Assembly: GCA_964577715.1 (NCBI GenBank)
Contig: CAZOAA010000031.1
Location: 1-16,727 of the forward strand
Direction: 5' to 3'
From: SUP05 sp964577715
GTDB taxonomy: Bacteria; Pseudomonadota; Gammaproteobacteria; PS1; Pseudothioglobaceae
DNA: 16,727 nt
Shown here: positions 1 to 6,654 of the stretch, one piece after another
Layout of the letters: each line of letters begins with the position of its first letter
Numbering within the stretch: position 1 is the stretch's first letter
Translations under genes and position numbers: made by a program
Notes under the pieces: model-generated
The model's input: the letters and a program-made list of their open reading frames with translations, nothing else
The model's database searches: none
What the model was told of the DNA's origin: nothing

Positions 1-2
1 CA

Positions 3-59
3 GCTTCTAAAGTAGCGGCATTTAAAGCAGGTAAAGCATTAAAAGAAGCAGTTAACTAA
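3..59 (+). CDS. hup: HU-type DNA-binding protein, C-terminal end only
   Basis: Only the last 18 codons are present; the gene enters from the left edge. The residues end FKAGKALKEAVN, which matches the C-terminal tail of bacterial HU proteins (typically FKAGKALKDAVN/K). HU is a small histone-like dimer that bends and compacts DNA. The stop TAA is followed 63 bases later by mreB on the same strand. Alpha and beta forms cannot be separated from this fragment. Confidence 0.8.
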   Translation, partial: ASKVAAFKAGKALKEAVN

Positions 60-71
60 TGTAACTGTGCA

Positions 72-92
72 CCCTTGTTTAATGCAAAAGGG
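72..92 (+). other. weak hairpin between hup and mreB
   Basis: CCCTT-g-TT can pair with AAAAGGG around a six-base loop (seven pairs with one bulged G). No T-run follows, so this is not a standard intrinsic terminator. It may only stabilise the hup transcript end, or mean nothing. Confidence 0.25.
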
Positions 93-122
93 GGTAAACA
101 AAATTAAACTTGGGGGAGTTTT

Positions 123-1154
123 ATGTTTGGATTGTTTAAGGCGCAACGCCTTTCTATTGATTTAGGCACAGTTAATACACTCATTTATCTTGACAATCAA
201 TTAGTATTAAATGAACCTTCTGTTGTTGCAATACGAGATGACAAAGGCTCTTTAGAGAAAACCGTTATTGCCGTTGGTAAAGAGGCTAAGAGCATGCTAG
301 GTAGAACGCCCGGATCTATCGAAGCCATTCGCCCAATGAAAGATGGTGTAATTGCTGATTTTACTGTAACCAAAAAAATGTTACAGTATTTTATTCGTCA
401 GGTTCTCAAGTCCGGATTTTTTTCACCATCACCTTGTGTGTTGGTTTGCGTGCCTTGCGGTGCAACTCAGGTTGAGCGTCGTGCTATTAAAGAAAGTACG
501 ATTGAAGCAGGAGCAAAAGATGTATTTTTAATTGATGAACCAATTGCTGCAGCACTAGGGGCTGGTATGGATATTGGAGAGTCGTTAGGACATATGGTAA
601 TTGATATTGGTGGTGGCACCACTGAGATTGCTATTATGTCACTCAATGGTGTTGTTTACGCAGATTCGTTACGTGTTGGCGGCGATGCATTTAATGAAAA
701 TATTATTAAATATGTGCGCAAAAAACATAAAATTGTTATTGGCGAAACAACTGCTGAGAAAATAAAAGAAGAAGTTGGTTCGGCTTATGAATCAACTGCT
801 ATTAAAAGCAGCACATACACGGGTCGTAATGTTTCTTCGGGACTACCTGCTAAATTTAAAATGACTAGTGTTGATACATTGGAAGCATTAAAAGAGCCTT
901 TATCAGCAGTGGTTAGCGCAGTTAGGGTTGCTTTAGAACAAACGCCACCAGAGCTTTCTTCTGATATTGCGGAAAGTGGTGTAGTGCTAACAGGTGGCGG
1001 TGCTTTATTAGAAGGCCTAGATAAATTAATTAAATCTAAAACTAATCTTGACGTGCATATCGCTAAAGACCCGCTGACTTGCGTGGCTCGTGGTGGCTCT
1101 ATTGCACTAGATCTTATTGATAAACATGACATGAGTTTCTTGTCAGCCGAATAG
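123..1154 (+). CDS. mreB: rod shape-determining protein MreB
   Basis: MreB is the bacterial actin that polymerises under the inner membrane and positions the elongation machinery that builds the side wall of rod cells. The 343-residue product has the usual family length. The actin-fold nucleotide motifs are visible: phosphate loop 1 at residues 13-18 (DLGTVN), phosphate loop 2 at about 161-168 (DIGGGTTE), and the adenosine motif near residues 287-297 (VVLTGGGALLEG). The N-terminus MFGLF is the usual short amphipathic start that binds the membrane. A strong ribosome site (GGGGGAG) lies six bases before the ATG. The gene is usually followed by mreC and mreD, but here a small Sel1 protein comes next and then a strand change, so the MreCD partners must lie elsewhere or be absent. 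Confidence 0.97.
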   Translation: MFGLFKAQRLSIDLGTVNTLIYLDNQLVLNEPSVVAIRDDKGSLEKTVIAVGKEAKSMLGRTPGSIEAIRPMKDGVIADFTVTKKMLQYFIRQVLKSGFFSPSPCVLVCVPCGATQVERRAIKESTIEAGAKDVFLIDEPIAAALGAGMDIGESLGHMVIDIGGGTTEIAIMSLNGVVYADSLRVGGDAFNENIIKYVRKKHKIVIGETTAEKIKEEVGSAYESTAIKSSTYTGRNVSSGLPAKFKMTSVDTLEALKEPLSAVVSAVRVALEQTPPELSSDIAESGVVLTGGGALLEGLDKLIKSKTNLDVHIAKDPLTCVARGGSIALDLIDKHDMSFLSAE

Positions 1155-1167
1155 GCCTGGTAATTAA

Positions 1168-1479
1168 ATGATGACAATCTTAAGGCACTTAAGCATTCTT
1201 GTCTTATTGCTTTTTAGTGTGTTTTTAGCACAGGCAAATAATCATGCGAGTGATCAAAATTTAGATGTTGATCAGTTGGAGCCATTGGCTGAACACGGTG
1301 ATATATCTGCCCAATATGAATTAGGTGTAATGTATGCCGAAGGCAGGGGGGTTGATAAGAATATGTCAAAAGCTAAGTACTATTTAGATAAAGCTATTAA
1401 CAATAAAAACAAGAGCAGTCTGGCTTTTGTTGATGTGGCTAAAATTTACTGGGAAATGTTTGAACTTTGGAAATATTGA
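1168..1479 (+). CDS. small exported Sel1-repeat protein
   Basis: A 103-residue protein with a clear Sec signal peptide: a hydrophobic core at residues 8-20 and a probable cut after AQA at about 23. The mature part carries one full Sel1 (TPR-like) repeat at about residues 48-83, recognisable from AQYELGVMYAEGRGV and the following AKYYLDKA helix, with a partial second helix pair after it. Sel1 repeats form alpha-solenoid surfaces for protein binding, and in the periplasm they often serve envelope assembly. The gene starts 13 bases after mreB with a weak ribosome site, so it is probably read through from mreB. Two adjacent ATG codons (1168, 1171) could start it. The partner is unknown; a role near the wall machinery is only suggested by position. 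Confidence 0.75.
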   Translation: MMTILRHLSILVLLLFSVFLAQANNHASDQNLDVDQLEPLAEHGDISAQYELGVMYAEGRGVDKNMSKAKYYLDKAINNKNKSSLAFVDVAKIYWEMFELWKY

Positions 1480-1493
1480 GTTTGAGTTTATCT

Positions 1494-1535
1494 GTGCAGT
1501 AAAAAATATTACTACCTACTGTGTTGGTTTTTTTT
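1494..1535 (+). terminator. possible terminator after mreB-sel1
   Basis: CAGTA at 1497-1501 pairs with TACTG at 1517-1521, and three G-U pairs can extend the stem. An eight-T run follows at 1528-1535. The loop is long (15 bases) and three bases separate stem from T-run, so it is weaker than a textbook terminator. It sits where one is needed, between plus-strand genes and opposing minus-strand small genes. Confidence 0.4.
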
Positions 1536-1622
1536 CTAGCGCTTTCCAATTTTTTGTAGATAAACTAAAAATGAAATAGTTAACAAAAAAACTAGAAGCA
1601 TTGCTACTTCGTGTCCTGTCAT
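1536..1622 (-). CDS. 28-residue single-helix membrane microprotein
   Basis: Too short for ordinary gene callers. The ATG at 1622 is preceded by a strong ribosome site on the minus strand (AAGGAAG, then GAGAAA, then ATG), the best in this stretch. The product starts MTGHEVAML, has an uninterrupted hydrophobic stretch from about residue 6 to 22 (one membrane helix), and ends basic (QKIGKR). The positive-inside rule would put the C-terminus in the cytoplasm. It resembles in form the small accessory subunits of membrane complexes (CydX or CcoQ style), but I recognise no family. A possible promoter lies at 1710-1738; otherwise it may be the last gene of a run with the lipoprotein and the 32-residue peptide. 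The stop codon touches the T-run of the plus-strand terminator. The ribosome site and composition suggest a real gene; conservation is untested. Confidence 0.55.
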   Translation of the reverse strand: MTGHEVAMLLVFLLTISFLVYLQKIGKR

Positions 1623-1662
1623 TTTCTCTTCCTTTTTTTAATAAACCTTACACCTAACTATG

Positions 1663-1714
1663 TGAGATGCAAGGTCTCAACATTAGAGGGATTAATGTCT
1701 ACAGTTTTTAGACT
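1663..1714. repeat. two short inverted repeats in the microprotein leader
   Basis: TGAGA (1663-1667) is mirrored by TCTCA (1675-1679), and GTCTA (1698-1702) by TAGAC (1710-1714 region). Both lie between the possible promoter at 1710-1738 and the start at 1622, so they would be in the 5' leader of the 28-residue gene. They could form small RNA hairpins or bind a regulator. Five-base arms arise easily by chance. Confidence 0.3.
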
Positions 1715-1738
1715 ACGCCTTAATTAGGCATTTGTCAA
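1710..1738 (-). promoter_or_regulatory. possible promoter for the 28-residue gene
   Basis: On the minus strand a perfect -35 box (TTGACA, 1733-1738) is followed after 17 bases by TAGTCT (1710-1715), a poor -10 box. The spacer holds a near-palindrome, GCCTAATTAAGGC. The -35 and spacing are good and the -10 is not, so the call is tentative. It overlaps the region just after the lipoprotein stop. Confidence 0.35.
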
Positions 1739-1750
1739 ATTCTGTTGTTA

Positions 1751-1906
1751 CTATTTTGAGTTGTGAGGTGCTATGTCAGTTTCAATTAGTGCTGGTGCTG
1801 GTGTTAGCACAGTTTGCTCATTTTTAACTGTATCTGCCTCATGCCAACAAGCGCTTAAAAGCATAGTAAAAGATGTGATAAAGATTAGTTTTATTATTTT
1901 ATTCAT
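1751..1906 (-). CDS. small lipoprotein, unknown function
   Basis: A 51-residue protein when started at the ATG at 1906. A longer frame extends to 1957, but the N-terminus MNKIIKLIF followed by a hydrophobic core and the lipobox LLSAC (Cys at residue 20) fits a type II signal peptide and fixes the start. After cleavage and lipid attachment the mature part is only about 32 residues, polar and proline-containing, starting CWHEAD. Residue 2 after Cys is Trp, not Asp, so Lol sorting to the outer membrane would be expected. No Shine-Dalgarno sequence is clear. It is not LptM/YifL: the GLKGPLYLP-like motif is missing. It lies 75 bases after the 32-residue gene on the same strand and may share its promoter. 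Confidence 0.55.
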   Translation of the reverse strand: MNKIIKLIFITSFTMLLSACWHEADTVKNEQTVLTPAPALIETDIAPHNSK

Positions 1907-1981
1907 AAGTTTTAATTTTAAATATTTGCATAAACAACTAAAGAACACCAAAAGCATTTGTTTGATGTTTTTTTATAAGCA

Positions 1982-2080
1982 TTAAAAAATGATCGATTTT
2001 TTATGGTGTTTTTCTACTGCATTCATTAGCAAAAATGATACCAGTAAACTAAGCGTAAACCACAGCAAATATAGCGCCAT
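1982..2080 (-). CDS. 32-residue single-helix membrane microprotein
   Basis: Too short for ordinary gene callers. The ATG at 2080 follows a strong ribosome site (GGGGAG, six bases before the ATG), and a promoter with a perfect -35 box sits 41 bases further up. The product begins MALYLLWFTL, is hydrophobic to about residue 19 (one membrane helix), and ends in a charged tail with EKHHKK. The basic tail predicts a cytoplasmic C-terminus. There is no family I recognise. It shares size, single helix and basic tail with the 28-residue product at 1536-1622, though the two are not clearly homologous. Promoter, leader, ribosome site and reading frame all agree, which makes this the best supported of the three tiny genes here. 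The long plus-strand frame across the same DNA (1989-2318) has no ribosome site. Confidence 0.6.
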   Translation of the reverse strand: MALYLLWFTLSLLVSFLLMNAVEKHHKKSIIF

Positions 2081-2120
2081 TAAGAACTCCCCAGTCTTGA
2101 AAACTATAACGAAAGGCTAC

Positions 2121-2149
2121 ATAGTATTATTTTTTTGTTGTAATGTCAA
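2121..2149 (-). promoter_or_regulatory. sigma-70-type promoter for the 32-residue gene
   Basis: On the minus strand TTGACA (2144-2149, perfect) is followed by a 17-base spacer rich in A and TACTAT (2121-2126). Transcription would begin near 2114 and give a short leader carrying GGGGAG just before the ATG at 2080. Nothing else on this strand downstream needs a promoter except the three tiny genes. Confidence 0.6.
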
Positions 2150-2222
2150 GGACTTACGTATTTTTTCGTTGTTTTTATGTAGTTTTGGCTATTTTTTATC
2201 GTTAATTATGATTGAATTTGTC

Positions 2223-2248
2223 TATAATGTGAGTCACTCAGCGCTGAG
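2223..2248. other. TATAAT followed by overlapping perfect palindromes
   Basis: A plus-strand TATAAT (2223-2228, no good -35) is followed at once by TGAGTCACTCA (2230-2240, perfect around a central C), which overlaps CTCAGCGCTGAG (2237-2248, a perfect 12-base palindrome). The half-sites TGAGT, ACTCA and CTGAG are therefore shared. The block lies beyond the aspC terminator and upstream of the small-gene promoter. It could be a protein-binding site or a transcript hairpin; the sequence does not say which. Confidence 0.4.
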
Positions 2249-2258
2249 GGGGAGAGCG

Positions 2259-2283
2259 AAAAAGCGCCTTGTGCTTAAGGCAC
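2259..2283 (-). terminator. intrinsic terminator of the aminotransferase gene
   Basis: On the minus strand, 20 bases after the stop, GTGCCTT pairs with AAGGCGC (seven pairs, one of them G-T) around a six-base loop, and TTTTT follows directly. Placement and shape fit a rho-independent terminator on this strand only. Confidence 0.65.
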
Positions 2284-2303
2284 AACTTGGTGTTGAGACT
2301 ATC

Positions 2304-3476
2304 TTAAACTTTGCTTAATCTAGTAATGGCTTGTTTGATATTATCCATACTGGTTGCAAATGAAAAACGCACATAGCCTGAGGCGCCAAAGGCAGAACCT
2401 GGTACTAGGGCAATATTAAGCTCTTCTAAGCAGTAGGTGGATAATTCAACATCATCTTTTAAACCTAAGCGTTTAATTAGGCCTTCTACTCTTGGAAAAG
2501 AATAAAAGGCGCCTTGTGATTTTGGGCATTCTACGCCATCAATAGCGTTTAGTGCATTTACAATAAATTCGTGTCTTTGTTCAAAGGCATCAACCATCGT
2601 GCCAATAATGCTCTGATCACCATTTAGGGCTTCTAACGCTGCTGCTTGTGCGACTGAGCAAGGGTTAGAGGTTGATTGGCCTTGGATTTTTTTCATGGCT
2701 TTGATGACAGATTCAGGGCCTGCACCATAACCAATACGCCAGCCTGTCATTGCGTAACCTTTTGATACGCCGTTAAGAATAATAGTGCGCTCTTTAAGAG
2801 AATTATCAGCCATCACAATGTTGATAAAGTTATCATTTCCCCAGCGAATATGCTCGTAAATATCATCGGTAATGATAAATACTTGCGGGTGTTTTTTTAC
2901 TACGTTGGCAAGTGCTTTTAATTCATCTTGTGTGTAAACAGCACCTGTTGGATTGGATGGACTATTAATGACAAAAAGTTTGGTGTTTTTGTTAATACTT
3001 GCTTCTAGTTGATCGGGTGTGATTTTAAAATCTTGCTCTAAGCCAGTTTCAACAATAACAGGCGTGGCATCAGCCAAAATTACCATGTCAGGATAGCTTA
3101 CCCAGTAAGGCGATGGGATGATAACTTCATCACCTGTATTTAAGATTGCTTGACAAAGGTTGTAGAATACTTGCTTGCCACCTGATGACACCATAACCTC
3201 AGTCGCTGTGTAGTCTAGATTGTTTTCACGTTTAAACTTATCAATAATGGCATTTTTAAGCTCTGGCGTACCATCAACGGCAGTGTAGCGAGTTTGCCCA
3301 TTTTTGATGGCGTTAATACCTGCTTGCTGGATATTTTCTGGCGTATCAAAATCTGGCTCTCCCGAACCCATTGATACGATTTGAATACCTTGTGACTTTA
3401 GCTCATTAGCTTTTGCAGTAATTGCAAGGGTGGCCGAAGGTTTAACTTTGTTGACTCGGTGTGAAAGAATTGTCAT
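2304..3476 (-). CDS. aspC: aspartate aminotransferase (class I, PLP-dependent)
   Basis: Transfers the amino group between aspartate and 2-oxoglutarate, using pyridoxal phosphate, in the cytoplasm. The 390-residue length is normal. Visible motifs: GSGEPDFDTP at residues 37-46 (substrate-binding N-terminus of the Thermus-like AAT subgroup), SPSNPTG at 172-178, the PLP-nitrogen Asp in ITDDIYE near 204, and the Schiff-base Lys239 in VSKGYAMTGWRIGY. Members of this subgroup may also act on prephenate, so the exact substrate cannot be fixed from sequence. The gene diverges from uvrB with 54 bases between the starts. The ribosome site is weak. A terminator follows at 2259-2283. Confidence 0.93.
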   Translation of the reverse strand: MTILSHRVNKVKPSATLAITAKANELKSQGIQIVSMGSGEPDFDTPENIQQAGINAIKNGQTRYTAVDGTPELKNAIIDKFKRENNLDYTATEVMVSSGGKQVFYNLCQAILNTGDEVIIPSPYWVSYPDMVILADATPVIVETGLEQDFKITPDQLEASINKNTKLFVINSPSNPTGAVYTQDELKALANVVKKHPQVFIITDDIYEHIRWGNDNFINIVMADNSLKERTIILNGVSKGYAMTGWRIGYGAGPESVIKAMKKIQGQSTSNPCSVAQAAALEALNGDQSIIGTMVDAFEQRHEFIVNALNAIDGVECPKSQGAFYSFPRVEGLIKRLGLKDDVELSTYCLEELNIALVPGSAFGASGYVRFSFATSMDNIKQAITRLSKV

Positions 3477-3490
3477 CGTCTTTTAAATTG

Positions 3491-3519
3491 TTTAAAATCG
3501 AAAGTTTTATGTTAATCAA
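3491..3519 (-). promoter_or_regulatory. possible promoter for the aminotransferase
   Basis: Minus-strand TTGATT (3514-3519), 17 bases, TTTAAA (3491-3496). The match is modest and the leader would be only about eight bases, which may fit the lack of a clear ribosome site. Confidence 0.3.
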
Positions 3520-3530
3520 AATCTCGCTCA

Positions 3531-5522
3531 GTGGGTAAAAAATTTCAATTAGAATCACAATTTTCACCAACTGGCGATCAGCCAAAAGCCATCAAATCTT
3601 TGGTAGATGGTATTAATACGGGTGAGAAGTTTCAAACACTACTTGGTGTAACAGGCTCGGGTAAAACATTTACCTTAGCCAATGTAATTAAACAGACTAA
3701 ACGTGCTAGCCTTATCATGGCGCCGAATAAAACATTGGCCGCACAACTGTATAGCGAGATGAAGGAGTTTTTCCCGAATAATGCAGTTGAGTATTTTGTG
3801 TCGTATTATGATTATTATCAGCCAGAGGCTTATGTGCCGGCAAGTGATACCTATATTGAAAAGGACTCGAGTATTAATGAGCAGATTGAGCAAATGCGCC
3901 TATCTGCTACCAAGGCCTTATTAGAACGAGATGACGTGATTATTATTGCTAGTGTATCGGCAATTTATGGTTTGGGTGATCCTGATAGCTATATGCAAAT
4001 GCTATTGCATTTGAGTGTGGGGGAAATAACCAATCAAAGGGAGATATTATCACGCTTATCACAAATGCAATATACACGCAATGATGTGACTTTAATACGT
4101 GGGCATTTCCGAGTTAAAGGCGAGGTGATTGATATATTCCCGGCAGATTCTGAAGAGCAGGCGATTCGTATTGAGACGTTTGATGATGAGATTGAGGCAA
4201 TTTATTGGTTTGATCCATTAACGGGTGAAAAGCTTAAATCTCTACAGCGTATTACGATTTACCCACAAACACATTATGTAACACCAAAGTCTAAGATTTT
4301 AAATATTTTAGATGATATTAAAGCCGAGCTAAAAGTTCGACGCAAAGAGTTATTATCACTCAATAAACTAGTTGAAGAACAACGCCTAACTCAGCGTGTA
4401 CAGATGGATATTGAGATGATGCGTGAGTTAGGCTATTGCAATGGTATTGAAAATTATTCACGTTATTTGTCTGGCAGAAAAGAGGGTGATCCACCGCCAA
4501 CGCTGATGGATTATTTGCCTGATGACGCGCTGGTTATTTTGGATGAATCGCACGTAACAGTTAGCCAGATTGGTGGTATGTATAACGGTGATAGAGCACG
4601 CAAAAAAACCTTGGTAGAGTTTGGATTTCGTCTGCCTAGTGCACTTGATAATCGTCCACTTAAGTTTGATGAATTTGAAGAGCGGGCACATCAGTGTATT
4701 TTAGTCTCAGCGACACCTGCAGCTTACGAGTTAGAAGTATCAAATGTTATTGCTGAGCAAGTAGTAAGGCCAACTGGATTACTAGATCCGATGATTGATG
4801 TACGCCCTGTAGAGACACAAGTAGATGATTTGTTGAGTGAAATACATAAGCGTGTTGAGGTAGGTGAGCGAGTGTTAGTTACTACATTAACTAAACGAAT
4901 GTCTGAGCAGCTGAGTGATTATTTAAACGAGCACAATGTTAAGGTGCGTTATCTACATTCTGATGTTGATACGGTTGAAAGGGTGGAGATTATTCGTGAT
5001 TTACGCTTGGGTGTGTTTGATGTATTAGTAGGCATTAACTTACTAAGAGAGGGTTTAGATATTCCAGAGGTATCTTTGGTAGCGATTTTAGATGCTGATA
5101 AAGAGGGGTTTTTACGTTCTGAGCGTTCATTAATACAAACCATGGGTAGAGCGGCTCGTAATGTGAACGGTAAGGCGATTTTATATGCTGATCGTATCAC
5201 AGGCTCTATGCAACGAGCTATGGAAGAAACTAATAGGCGTAGAGAAAAACAACAGACCTATAATGAAAAGCACAATATTACTCCGAAAGGTGTGATGAAG
5301 CCTATTGTTAATATTCTAGATACGGATATTACCAGTCAAGAAAATGATGATAATATGGTGAGTGATAATATTCAAAAACAACTCTCGCCAGTGCAATTAG
5401 CAAAAGAAATAAAAGCTTTGGAAAAACAAATGTATACCTTTGCAGAAGAGCTAAAATTTGAGCAAGCAGCTGATATTAGAAACCAGATTAAACAACTTAA
5501 AGATGGTCAGTTTAAACATTAA
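3531..5522 (+). CDS. uvrB: excinuclease ABC subunit B
   Basis: UvrB is the damage-verifying helicase of nucleotide excision repair: UvrA loads it at lesions and it recruits UvrC for incision. The 663-residue product is full length. Motifs: Walker A GVTGSGKT at residues 39-46; the beta-hairpin segment YYDYYQPEAYVP at 92-103, which inserts between strands; DESH box at 338-341; helicase C-terminal block with GINLLREGLD and QTMGRAARN; and a UVR domain in the last 45 residues that contacts UvrC. The start is GTG at 3531: an in-frame stop lies at 3513, and this start aligns with E. coli UvrB residue 1. No Shine-Dalgarno sequence precedes it and no LexA box (CTG-N10-CAG) is seen in the 54-base gap, so SOS control is not evident. 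Confidence 0.98.
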   Translation: MGKKFQLESQFSPTGDQPKAIKSLVDGINTGEKFQTLLGVTGSGKTFTLANVIKQTKRASLIMAPNKTLAAQLYSEMKEFFPNNAVEYFVSYYDYYQPEAYVPASDTYIEKDSSINEQIEQMRLSATKALLERDDVIIIASVSAIYGLGDPDSYMQMLLHLSVGEITNQREILSRLSQMQYTRNDVTLIRGHFRVKGEVIDIFPADSEEQAIRIETFDDEIEAIYWFDPLTGEKLKSLQRITIYPQTHYVTPKSKILNILDDIKAELKVRRKELLSLNKLVEEQRLTQRVQMDIEMMRELGYCNGIENYSRYLSGRKEGDPPPTLMDYLPDDALVILDESHVTVSQIGGMYNGDRARKKTLVEFGFRLPSALDNRPLKFDEFEERAHQCILVSATPAAYELEVSNVIAEQVVRPTGLLDPMIDVRPVETQVDDLLSEIHKRVEVGERVLVTTLTKRMSEQLSDYLNEHNVKVRYLHSDVDTVERVEIIRDLRLGVFDVLVGINLLREGLDIPEVSLVAILDADKEGFLRSERSLIQTMGRAARNVNGKAILYADRITGSMQRAMEETNRRREKQQTYNEKHNITPKGVMKPIVNILDTDITSQENDDNMVSDNIQKQLSPVQLAKEIKALEKQMYTFAEELKFEQAADIRNQIKQLKDGQFKH

Positions 5523-6138
5523 CGAAATATTTTACTCACTACAAGGCGAGGCTCGAGAAGTAGGCTTGCCGACGGTGTTCATACGTCTCACCGGGTGTCC
5601 ATTGCGTTGCACGTATTGCGATACTGAGTATGCCTTTAAAGGCAACAACATGCTTAGTATTAATGAAATACTTGCCGAAGTTAAAAAATATAATACGCAT
5701 TATGTGTGCGTAACAGGTGGCGAGCCATTGGCACAAATTAATTGCCATGTTTTATTGGATGCGCTTATTAAACAAGGTTACCAAGTGTCGTTAGAAACGG
5801 GTGGCAATATTGATATCAGTGCTGTCAACCCTAATGTGTCAATCGTAATGGATGTTAAAACGCCGTCGTCAAATGAATCAAAACATAATAAATATGACAA
5901 TATTGCTAAGCTGAAGGCTAAAGACCAGCTAAAGTTTGTAATTGGATCTATTGATGATTTTGATTGGAGTGTTGATATTTTGGAAAAATACCCAACCGAA
6001 GCAGGTGTTTTATTCTCACCTATATTTGGTGAAATTACACCAACTCAATTAGCTGACTGGATATTAGGAAAACAACTGAATGTGCGAATGCAAGTGCAAA
6101 TGCACAAACTACTTTGGGGCGATGAACCCGGAAGATAA
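5503..6138 (+). CDS. queE: 7-carboxy-7-deazaguanine synthase (radical SAM)
   Basis: QueE rearranges 6-carboxytetrahydropterin to 7-carboxy-7-deazaguanine, a step on the way to preQ0 and queuosine in tRNA. The cluster motif CxxxCxxC is present at Cys32, Cys36 and Cys39 (TGCPLRCTYCDTEY), with the SAM-binding GGEPL further on and the typical N-terminus NEIFYSLQGE. The length of 211 residues is normal. An upstream in-frame ATG at 5458 lies deep inside uvrB, so 5503 is preferred; it gives the family's usual N-terminus and still overlaps uvrB by 20 bases, which points to translational coupling. The stop TAA ends at 6138 and touches the opposing stop of the small heat-shock gene. Confidence 0.95.
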   Translation: MVSLNINEIFYSLQGEAREVGLPTVFIRLTGCPLRCTYCDTEYAFKGNNMLSINEILAEVKKYNTHYVCVTGGEPLAQINCHVLLDALIKQGYQVSLETGGNIDISAVNPNVSIVMDVKTPSSNESKHNKYDNIAKLKAKDQLKFVIGSIDDFDWSVDILEKYPTEAGVLFSPIFGEITPTQLADWILGKQLNVRMQVQMHKLLWGDEPGR

Positions 6139-6636
6139 TTAGTTAATCGTTATCTTTTTAACTTGTGGTTTTGGCTTGTCTAGCTTTGGAATAGAAACTA
6201 TTAGCACACCATCTTTAAAGTCAGCTTTAATGTTGTCTGTATCGCCATCACGCGGTATGGACATCGAATGAGAAAAACTTGAAGAAGATTTAGAACTTTG
6301 GTTGTTGGTAGTTTTTTCATTACTACGCGCACCTTTTATTACTAGCATGTTTTTATGAGTTGAGATATCAATATCCTCTTTACCAAGGCCTGATATTTTC
6401 ACTTCAGCAACATAGCTATTATTATCTTTGTCAAAGTATTGTCTAGATTGAGAACTAAAGCGATTAGCTGAGTGTTGTAGGCGATTCATCTCATGGTCTA
6501 GTCGTTGGAATTGGTGGTCAAAATCACGCCAAAAACCATCATTAAAACCACGGTTAAAAAAGTTAGAATGAAAAGGGTTGTGTGCAAGTAGGGTGCTTGA
6601 GGCGAGTAGCCCAATTAAAAAAATAGTTTTTTTCAT
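6139..6636 (-). CDS. exported small heat-shock protein (Hsp20/alpha-crystallin)
   Basis: A 165-residue protein with a Sec signal peptide (MKKTIFLIG, hydrophobic core, probable cut after LLA at residue 18) followed by an Hsp20 fold. The alpha-crystallin domain spans about residues 72-153, with the conserved DGVLIVSIP strand at 142-150. The C-terminal I-x-I motif (Ile162-Thr-Ile164), which locks sHSP oligomers together, is the very end. The segment from 20 to 70 is rich in Phe, Asn and His, as in sHSP N-terminal arms. Bacterial sHSPs are mostly cytoplasmic holdases; this one should act in the periplasm. The start at 6636 is chosen over an upstream in-frame ATG (6699) because it has GGAGA six bases before it and begins the signal peptide. 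Its stop abuts that of queE, so no terminator fits between. Confidence 0.88.
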   Translation of the reverse strand: MKKTIFLIGLLASSTLLAHNPFHSNFFNRGFNDGFWRDFDHQFQRLDHEMNRLQHSANRFSSQSRQYFDKDNNSYVAEVKISGLGKEDIDISTHKNMLVIKGARSNEKTTNNQSSKSSSSFSHSMSIPRDGDTDNIKADFKDGVLIVSIPKLDKPKPQVKKITIN

Positions 6637-6654
6637 GATTATCTCCAATTTAAC

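Noticed and set aside
785..1177. Minus-strand open frame of 130 codons across mreB
   Set aside because: Shadow of mreB; low-complexity Ser/Thr/Leu composition and no motif.
1716..1732. MerR-type operator in the promoter spacer
   Set aside because: MerR-type sites need a 19-20-base spacer; here the spacer is 17 bases and the palindrome is imperfect.
1773..1985. Plus-strand open frame of 70 codons
   Set aside because: It is antisense to the lipoprotein gene, has no ribosome site, and encodes no recognisable motif; the minus-strand reading has a signal peptide and lipobox.
1989..2318. Plus-strand open frame of 109 codons
   Set aside because: It has no ribosome site, crosses the aspC terminator and the end of aspC, and is antisense to the 32-residue gene, which has a promoter and GGGGAG. 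The composition is Phe/Leu/Ser noise from AT-rich DNA.
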